Positions 18,048 to 25,030 of a DNA stretch of 64,000 bases are shown here, piece after piece; positions within the stretch are counted from its first letter, which is position 1; each line of letters starts with the position of its first letter. The DNA comes from Streptomyces sp. B1I3 (GTDB taxonomy: Bacteria > Actinomycetota > Actinomycetes > Streptomycetales > Streptomycetaceae). Location of the stretch: positions 2,728,001 through 2,792,000 of the forward strand of contig NZ_JAUSYD010000001.1 of NCBI RefSeq assembly GCF_030816615.1, in the 5' to 3' direction. The notes beneath the pieces are model-generated. The model made no database searches and was not told where the DNA came from. It was given only the letters and a program-made list of their open reading frames with translations. The position numbers and the translations under genes are program-made.

Positions 18048-20621
18048 ATGGAGGCGCTGCGTCAGGACGATCCACGCCACTTCGGCCCGTACACCGTGCT
18101 GGCGCGCTTCCGTGAGACCGCGAGCGCGGTGCAGTACCTGGTCAGGGACGCGGACGGCGAGGACATCGCCGTGGTGAGCTCCGCGCGGCCCTCCCTCGCC
18201 GCCGTGCCCGCCTTCCGGCGCCGCTTCCGGTCCGAGGCCGGCACCGCCGAACGGCTGTCCGGGGGCTGGGTGCAGCCTCCGCTCGCCGCCGCCGAGGCGG
18301 ACGGCGAGCTGTGGACGGCCGCGGCGTACGTACCGGCCCTGACGCTCGCCGAGGCAATCGACCTCGCCGGTCCGCTGCCCGAGCGTGCCGTGCGGATACT
18401 GGGCGCCGGCCTGGCCGAAACCCTCTCCCGGGTTCACGCCACCGGGGCCGTGCTCCAGGGGCTGGCGCCGGGGACGGTACTGCTGGCCGGGGACGGGCCG
18501 CGACTGACCGCGTTCGGACCGCTGGGCGCCGCCGCCCGGGCCGAGGCCCGGGCCGGCGGACAGCTGTCCGTGCGGCTCGGCTACCTGACGCCGGAACAGG
18601 TGGAGGGCAAGGAGGCGGGCCCCGCCTCCGACCTCTTCGTCCTGGGCCTGCTGCTGGCGTACGCGGCGACGGGTACGACCCCGCTCGCCGACGGGCCCCT
18701 CGACGAGGCGGCCGAGCGGATCGCGCACGCCTCGGCCGAACTCGACTCGGTTCCGGCCGAGTTGCGTGACCTGATCGCCCGCTGCCTGGCGAAGGACCCG
18801 GCCGATCGGCCGGGCGCGGGCTCGGTCGCCGCGGAGCTCGCCCTGGAGGGCGCGGCGGGCCTCGCCAAGGGCGACTGGCTTCCGCGGGTCCTGGCGGACG
18901 CGCTGGCGGACCAGGCGGCGCGGGTCCGGGCGCTGCCGGTACCGGAGGAGGCGCGGGACGTCCTGCGGGCCAGGGACGAAGCACAGGGGCAGGACGCACC
19001 GGTGGCGCAGTCGGACTCGGCCGGCGCCGACGCCGGCGAGGACAGCCGGACCACGCGCTTCCTGGCACCCGGCGCACGTGCGCCGCAGACCGATCGGGCG
19101 ACGGCCCACCTCGCCCTCCCGCGCGAGCCGGCCGGAGCCCCGCACCTACCCGCCCTGCCGCAGCCCGCGCCGCACCAGCTGTCGCAGGCCCCCGCGCCCG
19201 CGCTGCCCGCCGCCCGGCCGCACTCCTACGCGTACCCGGCCGCCGCCTCCCCCGCGCTGCTCCCCGGACCCGTGCCTCCCGCCGCGCCCGCACCCTCCGC
19301 GACGGGGCGGCGCGCCCTGCTCACGACCGTGGCGGCCGGGGTGGCCGGGATGCTCGTCGGCGGCGGCGCCGTACTCGCGCTCGGCTCCGGCGACTCCGCC
19401 CCCGCTGCGGACTCCGACGACAAGCCCGCGCCGAAGCCCCGGACGACACTGGCGGGCCGCGCCCCGGAACCGCAGTGGACGTACGCGCATCCGGCCGACG
19501 CTCCCGCACCGCTCTCCGCAGGACTCTGGCAGGACGAGCTGCTCCTACTGACCAGCACGGCCGGGGCCACGGCCGTCGACCTGCGCACCGGCCGGAAGGT
19601 CTGGGCCCAGGCGGACGCCGCCGGCGCCCAGGAGGTCCGGGCCGGCGGAAAGGGCCTCTGCTTCCTGGCGGGTCCGACCGGATTCCTCTGGCTCTCGTCC
19701 GAGGACGGGCGGATCGCGCACCGGGTCCGGTACGCCGACCAGTTCGCCGGTGTACCGGGCCTGAAGGTGGCGGCGCTCACCGGGAGTTCCGGGCCCGTCG
19801 TCTGGTTCACCGGCTCGCACACGGTCACGGTGAAGGCGCCCAAGCCGAAGAAGGGCAAGAAGCCCGGCAAGGACACCCAGGTCGTCAAGGCCTACTTCTT
19901 CGCCTACGACGTGGTGGCGCGCAAGGAGTTGTGGCGCGTCCCGGTCCCCGTGGGCCGGGCACCCGGCACGCCCGCCTACCGGCTGACCGCCGTCCGGGAC
20001 GCCGACATCGTCGTGGCCCAGGACGCGGCCACCCTCACCCCGGCGGACGTCAAGGCGGCCAAGGGCAAGGCATCCTTCCGCTGCTTCGACCGCGCCACGG
20101 GCAAACAGCTGTGGAATCGGCAGTTCGGCGCCCTCACGCCGGCCGGCGCCGCACTCGGCGACGACGAGGGGCGGCTGTACGGCGCGGTGGGCGACGACCT
20201 CCAGGCGTTCGAGACGGCCACGGGCAAGCCGGTGTGGACGGTGAACGGCACCGAGGGCTCCGTGTTCGGCACGCCGGTCCAGGCCGGGACGCTGCTGCAC
20301 ACCACCAATCGCAACCAGGAGGTCGGCGCGGTCGAACGCGCGACCGGACGAGTGCTCTGGCGGCGGTCCACGGAGGTGCCGCTCGGCGGCGCCGCGCCCG
20401 CCCTCACCCTCAGCGGCGGTGGGAAGACCCTGCTCGCGGCGGACACCTCGCAGGTGACGGCGTTCGCGGCGGCGGACGGGCGGCGGATGTGGAAGTTCCA
20501 GGACATCGGCGTACAGGACCCGAAGGGCGCCACGGTCGGCGGGCCCTACCGGGTGCTCGCCACCGGGAAGACCGCGGTCGTCCAGCGGGAGCGGGCCGTG
20601 TACGCGTTCCCCGTGGACTGA
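18048..20621 (+). CDS. pseudokinase fused to PQQ-like beta-propeller
   Basis: 857-aa protein. Residues ~10-280 have a Hanks-type kinase fold (HFGPYTVLARF, then RLGYLTPEQVEGKEAGPASDLFVLGLLLAYAATGTTPL and RCLAKDPADRPGA). The ATP-anchoring Lys is lacking (IAVVSSARP), the HRD catalytic loop reads LQGLAPGTVLL, and the DFG position reads TAFGPLG, so it is probably a pseudokinase. A Pro/Ala linker and one transmembrane helix (ALLTTVAAGVAGMLVGGGAVLAL) follow. The extracytoplasmic part is a propeller of PQQ/quinoprotein-like repeats (DLRTGRKVW, DRATGKQLWNRQF, ETATGKPVWTV, ERATGRVLWRR). The start ATG 18048 follows AAGGGGGG. Likely a membrane signalling scaffold. Confidence 0.85.
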   Translation: MEALRQDDPRHFGPYTVLARFRETASAVQYLVRDADGEDIAVVSSARPSLAAVPAFRRRFRSEAGTAERLSGGWVQPPLAAAEADGELWTAAAYVPALTLAEAIDLAGPLPERAVRILGAGLAETLSRVHATGAVLQGLAPGTVLLAGDGPRLTAFGPLGAAARAEARAGGQLSVRLGYLTPEQVEGKEAGPASDLFVLGLLLAYAATGTTPLADGPLDEAAERIAHASAELDSVPAELRDLIARCLAKDPADRPGAGSVAAELALEGAAGLAKGDWLPRVLADALADQAARVRALPVPEEARDVLRARDEAQGQDAPVAQSDSAGADAGEDSRTTRFLAPGARAPQTDRATAHLALPREPAGAPHLPALPQPAPHQLSQAPAPALPAARPHSYAYPAAASPALLPGPVPPAAPAPSATGRRALLTTVAAGVAGMLVGGGAVLALGSGDSAPAADSDDKPAPKPRTTLAGRAPEPQWTYAHPADAPAPLSAGLWQDELLLLTSTAGATAVDLRTGRKVWAQADAAGAQEVRAGGKGLCFLAGPTGFLWLSSEDGRIAHRVRYADQFAGVPGLKVAALTGSSGPVVWFTGSHTVTVKAPKPKKGKKPGKDTQVVKAYFFAYDVVARKELWRVPVPVGRAPGTPAYRLTAVRDADIVVAQDAATLTPADVKAAKGKASFRCFDRATGKQLWNRQFGALTPAGAALGDDEGRLYGAVGDDLQAFETATGKPVWTVNGTEGSVFGTPVQAGTLLHTTNRNQEVGAVERATGRVLWRRSTEVPLGGAAPALTLSGGGKTLLAADTSQVTAFAAADGRRMWKFQDIGVQDPKGATVGGPYRVLATGKTAVVQRERAVYAFPVD

Positions 20622-20630
20622 GGCAGGGCT

Positions 20631-20644
20631 CCCCCGTCCGGGGG
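20631..20644 (+). terminator. short stem-loop after the pseudokinase gene
   Basis: CCCCC (20631-20635) pairs with GGGGG (20640-20644) around a GTCC loop, 10 nt after the stop codon. Confidence 0.5.
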
Positions 20645-20769
20645 ACAGGAGGGACGCCACGCCGGGAGGTCCTTGCCTTGCCCGGTGCCGAGTGACCGGA
20701 TGGACCAGATCCGATCATTTGTGGGCTGGTCCTACTCATGGCTGTGCCCCCGTCACCGGAGGTGATGTC

Positions 20770-22056
20770 GTGTCAGGCCGACTCGCACATACGCTCTGTA
20801 CGGTGGCCTTGGCCGCAGTCGTCGCGGCCTCCCCCGCCGTCGCCGGACCCACGGCCGAGCCCACAGGCGACCCCACGGCGGAGTCCACGGCCGGCCCCAC
20901 GACAGAGTCCTCAGCCGGCCCTACGACACGGTCCGGCCCCGGCACCGGCACGGCCACGGCCGGCACGGACCCCACCCCCACCCCCGCCGCCGCCGCCGGT
21001 GCCCGTGCCGGTGCCGGGGCCCCGCAGGGCGTCGCCGGGCTGCTCAAGCGGCTGCAGACCCTGTACCAGGAGGCTGAGGAGGCCGGCGAGCGCCACAACG
21101 CCATGGAGGAGGAGCTGAAGAAGCGGGCCGCCGAGTCCAGGAAGCTCGACACCGCTCTCCGTGAAGCCCGTAAGGCCCTGGGCGGCAGCCGCCGTGACGC
21201 GGGACGCCTGGCCCGCGACCAGTACCAGGGCCGCACCGACTACTCCGTGTACCTGCGGCTGCTGCTCTCCAGCGACCCGCAGCAGGCCCTGGAACAGACC
21301 CACGTCATCCAGCGGGCCCAGGCCGGCCGCACCGCCACGGTCGAACGGCTCACCCGTGCGGAGAAGCGGGCCGACGCGCTGGCGGCCGAGGCCCGCCTCG
21401 CCGTGAACCGGCAGAAGGTGCTGGCGAGGAAGGCGAAGAAGCAGCGCGCCGCCGTGAAGGCCCGGCTGAAGGACGTCGAGGCGATGCTCGCCTCGCTCTC
21501 CGAGGAACAGCTCGCACAGGTGTCGCAGCTGGAACAGAAGAACATCGACGAGGACCAGGACGCCCTGGTGGCGTCGGGAGCGCTCAGCTCGACCCGGCTG
21601 CCGTCCGAGGAGGGCAGCGAAGCCGTGCGGTACGCGGTCGGGCAGATCGGCAAGCCGTACGTCTGGGGCGCCGAGGGACCGGAGTCCTTCGACTGCTCCG
21701 GGCTCACCTCGCAGGCCTGGTCGGACGCGGGGCGGACCATTCCGCGGACGTCGCAGGAACAGTGGCGGCGCCTGCCCAAGGTTCCGGTCGAGTCGCTGCG
21801 CCCCGGCGACCTGGTGGTCTACTTCCCGAAGGCGACCCACGTGGCGCTGTACATCGGCAACGGCCTCGTCGTGCAGGCGCCCAGGCCGGGGAGCTCGGTC
21901 AAGGTCTCACCCATGGCGTCCAACCCGCTGCTGGGCGCCGTCCGGCCGGATCCGGGGAGCGAGCCGCTCAGCACGTACTCCACGCCGGAACTCCCCGAGG
22001 TCGCCACGGCCGGCTCGGACGCGGGGTACGAAGTGGAGTCGGCCCCGCGGACCTGA
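20770..22056 (+). CDS. secreted NlpC/P60 peptidoglycan endopeptidase
   Basis: 428-aa exported cell-wall hydrolase. It has a signal peptide (hydrophobic core LCTVALAAVVAASPAVAG), a Pro/Thr/Ser linker, a long coiled coil (about residues 95-270) and a C-terminal NlpC/P60 cysteine peptidase domain with catalytic Cys in SFDCSGLTSQAW and His in ATHVALYIG. It belongs to the RipA/PcsB-like coiled-coil plus P60 type, which cleaves peptide stems during growth or separation. The start is GTG 20770 with GGAGGT at a 6-nt spacing. No c-di-AMP (ydaO) riboswitch is seen in the 150-bp leader. Confidence 0.92.
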   Translation: MSGRLAHTLCTVALAAVVAASPAVAGPTAEPTGDPTAESTAGPTTESSAGPTTRSGPGTGTATAGTDPTPTPAAAAGARAGAGAPQGVAGLLKRLQTLYQEAEEAGERHNAMEEELKKRAAESRKLDTALREARKALGGSRRDAGRLARDQYQGRTDYSVYLRLLLSSDPQQALEQTHVIQRAQAGRTATVERLTRAEKRADALAAEARLAVNRQKVLARKAKKQRAAVKARLKDVEAMLASLSEEQLAQVSQLEQKNIDEDQDALVASGALSSTRLPSEEGSEAVRYAVGQIGKPYVWGAEGPESFDCSGLTSQAWSDAGRTIPRTSQEQWRRLPKVPVESLRPGDLVVYFPKATHVALYIGNGLVVQAPRPGSSVKVSPMASNPLLGAVRPDPGSEPLSTYSTPELPEVATAGSDAGYEVESAPRT

Positions 22057-22084
22057 GCATCGCCCGTGCCCACGGGACCGGGCC

Positions 22085-22130
22085 GGCCGGACCGCCGTGG
22101 CGCCGCCGTGCCGGGCGCGGCGGTCCGGCC
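22085..22130. terminator. bidirectional stem-loop between convergent genes
   Basis: Thirteen-base arms GGCCGGACCGCCG (22085-22097) and CGGCGGTCCGGCC (22118-22130) pair perfectly. The structure sits between the stops of the NlpC/P60 gene (22056) and the monooxygenase gene (22148). Confidence 0.7.
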
Positions 22131-22147
22131 GCCCGTGTGCGCGGAGG

Positions 22148-23392
22148 TCAGCCGGCCTGGCCGCCGGAGACCTCGGCGAGGTACGCGTTCGTCTTCTCCG
22201 GCTCGAAGAAGAAGTTGTCGAAGTCCGCCGGGTCGTTGAACCCGTTGGCGAAACGGTCCGCGACCGGCTGGAGCTGACCTGCGGCACCGATCAGATTCAG
22301 CACGTGCTCCGGGGGAACGCCGAGCATGGCGTTCGTCCACTTCACGACGTGCTGCGTGTTCTCCCAGTGCCGGTCGAAGGTGGACTGCATCCACTCCGCG
22401 TCGAACTCGCGGTCGCCGTGCTCGACGATCGACTGCAGGTAGGAGTGCGCGCACTTGGACGCCGTGTTGGAACCCTGGCCGGTGATCGGGTCGTTGGCCA
22501 CGACCACGTCGCCCACCCCGAGGACCAGGCCGCCGCCGGGCAGCCGGCCGATCGGCTTGCGCACGGTGGGGGCGTAACGGCCCGCCAGCGTGCCGTTGGC
22601 GTCGGTCAGCTCCACCTTCGTCGCGCGCGCGTACTCCCACGGCGTGAACCTCTCCATGAGCTCCAGGGTCTTGGCCAGGTGCTCCGAGGGGTCCTTGATG
22701 CCCTGGAACGCGTCGAGCGGGCCTCCGGGGATGCCCTCCCAGAAGAGGATGTCCGCACGGCCCGACGTGGTCAGGGTCGGCATGATGAAGAGCTCACCCA
22801 CGCCGGGGACCAGGTTGCAGCGGACCGCGTCGAAGTCCGGGTGCTCCGGGCGCGGGCCCAGACCGTGGACGTACGCGACGGCCAGGGCGCGCTGCGGGGT
22901 GTCGTACGGCGAACGGGAGGCGTCCCGGCCGAACATGGAGACCAGTTCACCCTTGCCCGCCGAGACCATCACCAGGTCATAGGTGCGGGAGAAGTAGTCC
23001 AGGTCGGAGACGGCCGCGCCGTGGATGACGAGCTGACCACCGCGCTGCGCGAAGGTCTCCATCCAGCCGGCCATCTTCACCCGCTGGTCGACGGACTGCG
23101 CGAATCCGTCCAGCCGGCCCACCCAGTCGACGGCGCGCGAGGAGTCGGGCGCGGCGACCGAGACGCCGAGCCCCTCGATGCGCGGGGCCTGCGACTCCCA
23201 GAAGTTCAGCTGGAGCTCACGCTCGTACTCCAGCGCCGTGTGGAACATGCACTGCGTCGACATGACCCGGCCGGACCGGATCTCGTCCGCCGTGCGGTTG
23301 GACATGAGGGTGACTTCGTACCCCTGGGACTGAAGGCCGAGGGCCAGCTGGAGACCGGACTGGCCGGCTCCGACTATGAGTATCTTCCGCAT
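22148..23392 (-). CDS. StyA-like FAD monooxygenase (styrene/indole monooxygenase family)
   Basis: 414-aa flavoprotein. The N-terminal dinucleotide fold KILIVGAGQSGLQLALGLQ binds FAD, and the C-terminal GDVVVANDPITGQGSNTASK is the second FAD motif. Overall organisation matches the styrene/indole monooxygenase oxygenase component, which needs a separate FADH2 supply; no reductase gene lies in this window. It is encoded 117 bp downstream of the conservon GTPase gene in the same orientation and may be its last gene or effector, in the place where some conservons carry a cytochrome P450. Confidence 0.87.
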   Translation of the reverse strand: MRKILIVGAGQSGLQLALGLQSQGYEVTLMSNRTADEIRSGRVMSTQCMFHTALEYERELQLNFWESQAPRIEGLGVSVAAPDSSRAVDWVGRLDGFAQSVDQRVKMAGWMETFAQRGGQLVIHGAAVSDLDYFSRTYDLVMVSAGKGELVSMFGRDASRSPYDTPQRALAVAYVHGLGPRPEHPDFDAVRCNLVPGVGELFIMPTLTTSGRADILFWEGIPGGPLDAFQGIKDPSEHLAKTLELMERFTPWEYARATKVELTDANGTLAGRYAPTVRKPIGRLPGGGLVLGVGDVVVANDPITGQGSNTASKCAHSYLQSIVEHGDREFDAEWMQSTFDRHWENTQHVVKWTNAMLGVPPEHVLNLIGAAGQLQPVADRFANGFNDPADFDNFFFEPEKTNAYLAEVSGGQAG

Positions 23393-23509
23393 CGCGGTTC
23401 TCCGTTACGTGTGCCTGATTGCGTCGGACAGGGTCTTTCCTCCGGATGAGGCCGGGCTCACGGGCCATGCCGCCCGCTCCCTCATCCGGCCTGTTCCGTA
23501 CGGGAAACC

Positions 23510-24160
23510 CTAGGCGGGCGTGGCGTCGAGGGCGTGCCCCACCAGGGCGAGCAGCGACTCGACGACCGTGACCCTCTTGCGCGCGTCCATGATCACGACA
23601 GGCACCTGCGGCGGAACGGTCAGGGCGTCCCTGACGTCCTGCTCCTCGTAACCGGGCGTTCCCTCGAAGTGGTTGACGGCGACGATGTACGGAAGCCCGC
23701 AGCTTTCGAAGTAGTCGAGCGCCGCGAAGCAGTCGGCGAGGCGACGGGTGTCGGCGAGCACGATCGCGCCGATCGCACCGCGCACGATGTCGTCCCACAT
23801 GAACCAGAACCGCTGCTGGCCGGGTGTGCCGAAGACGTACAGCACGAGGTCGTCGTCGAGCGTGAGGCGGCCGAAGTCCATGGCGACGGTCGTGGTGATC
23901 TTGTCCGGCGTGGCACTGAGGTCGTCGGTGGCCTCGCTGGCCTGTGTCATCAGCGCTTCGGTCTGGAGCGGGGTTATCTCGGAGACCGAATGGACGAAGG
24001 TCGTCTTGCCCACGCCGAACCCGCCCGCCACCACGATCTTGGTGGCGATCGGCGCCCGGGTGTGGTCCAGCTGCCAGGCCTGCACCGCTTCGTCGGTCTG
24101 GTCCTGCGGCCCCGGCTGACGCGGGGCGAAGAGCGGCGCCTCAGAGACGGCGGAGTCCAT
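23510..24160 (-). CDS. cvnD: conservon GTP-binding protein CvnD
   Basis: Small Ras/MglA-like GTPase of the actinobacterial conservon (216 aa). P-loop GGFGVGKTT is at residues 46-54, the switch region FGTPGQQRFWFMWDDI follows, and NHFEG takes the place of the usual NKxD-type base-recognition motif. Conservon members form a membrane-associated complex resembling a eukaryotic G-protein system. It overlaps cvnC by 20 nt. Confidence 0.95.
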   Translation of the reverse strand: MDSAVSEAPLFAPRQPGPQDQTDEAVQAWQLDHTRAPIATKIVVAGGFGVGKTTFVHSVSEITPLQTEALMTQASEATDDLSATPDKITTTVAMDFGRLTLDDDLVLYVFGTPGQQRFWFMWDDIVRGAIGAIVLADTRRLADCFAALDYFESCGLPYIVAVNHFEGTPGYEEQDVRDALTVPPQVPVVIMDARKRVTVVESLLALVGHALDATPA

Positions 24161-24554
24161 TGAGCACCCTTTCGAGCAGTGCGCGGTCGGGCTGGCCGGC
24201 GCCGTGGCCGGTTCCGTACACGCGGATCTTTCCCTGGTCGGCCAAGTCGCTGAGCAGCACCCTGACCACGCCGAGCGGCATCCTCAGCAGGGCGGAGATC
24301 TCCGCGACCGTACGCATACGACGGCAGAGCTCGACGATGGCGCGGAGCTCCGGCATGACACGTGAGGCGAGGTTGCCGTTCGTCAGTTCCCGGCGCTCCT
24401 CGGGGGCCTCCAGCGCGGCGACGAACGTCTCGACGAGCAGGACGTGGCCGAAGCGGGTGCGGCCGCCGGTGAGGGAGTACGGGCGGACCCGCGCGGGCTT
24501 GCGGTCGGCCCCCCGGACGGGGAGCCTGCGTACGGGTTCAGCAGCTGACGTCAC
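24141..24554 (-). CDS. cvnC: conservon DUF742 protein CvnC
   Basis: 137-aa DUF742 protein. The C-terminal half carries a winged-helix-like segment (AEISALLRMPLGVVRVLLSDLADQG) characteristic of the family, and the N-terminus has VRPYSLTGGRTRF. It is the third component of the conservon. It overlaps cvnB by 4 nt and cvnD by 20 nt, indicating a tightly coupled operon. Confidence 0.95.
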   Translation of the reverse strand: MTSAAEPVRRLPVRGADRKPARVRPYSLTGGRTRFGHVLLVETFVAALEAPEERRELTNGNLASRVMPELRAIVELCRRMRTVAEISALLRMPLGVVRVLLSDLADQGKIRVYGTGHGAGQPDRALLERVLNGLRRL

Positions 24555-25030
24555 TGGGCGCTCTCCATCGATTTGCGCAGCTCGCTGCGGAGTTCGGGGG
24601 TGAGTACGTGTCCGGCACGGCCGACGAAGAGCGCCATGTGGTAGGCGACGACGCTCATGTCGCAGTCGGGCGTGGCGTGCACGCCGAGCAGGGAACCGTC
24701 ACTGATCGACATGACGAAGACACTGCCCTCGTCCATGGCGACCATCGTCTGCTTGACGCCGCCGCCGTCCATCAGCTTCGCGGCGCCGATCGTGAGGGAA
24801 CCGATGCCGGAGACGATGGTGGCGAGGTCGGCGCTGGAGCCCTTGGGGCCTTCCTGCCGCCCTGCCGCCTTGGCTGTCGCGAGGCCGGGGTCCGAGGAGA
24901 GCAGCATCAGCCCGTCGGACGAGACGACGGTGACCGAGTGGACCCCTGGCACCTCCTCCACGAGATTGCTCAGCAACCAGTGAAGGTTCCGGGCCTCGGC
25001 GCTCAGCCCGAATGTGCTGGGTGCAGTCAA
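24551..25030 (-). CDS. cvnB: conservon roadblock/LC7 protein CvnB
   Basis: 159-aa roadblock/LC7-domain protein (LHWLLSNLVEEVPGVHSVTVVSSDGLML is the usual start of the fold). It probably acts as the GTPase-activating or adaptor partner of CvnD. The start overlaps the cvnA stop by 4 nt. Confidence 0.95.
   Translation of the reverse strand: MTAPSTFGLSAEARNLHWLLSNLVEEVPGVHSVTVVSSDGLMLLSSDPGLATAKAAGRQEGPKGSSADLATIVSGIGSLTIGAAKLMDGGGVKQTMVAMDEGSVFVMSISDGSLLGVHATPDCDMSVVAYHMALFVGRAGHVLTPELRSELRKSMESAQ

Noticed and set aside
20645..20769. c-di-AMP (ydaO) riboswitch before the NlpC/P60 gene
   Set aside because: Expected for some Streptomyces cell-wall hydrolases, but none of the conserved ydaO elements can be found in this leader.
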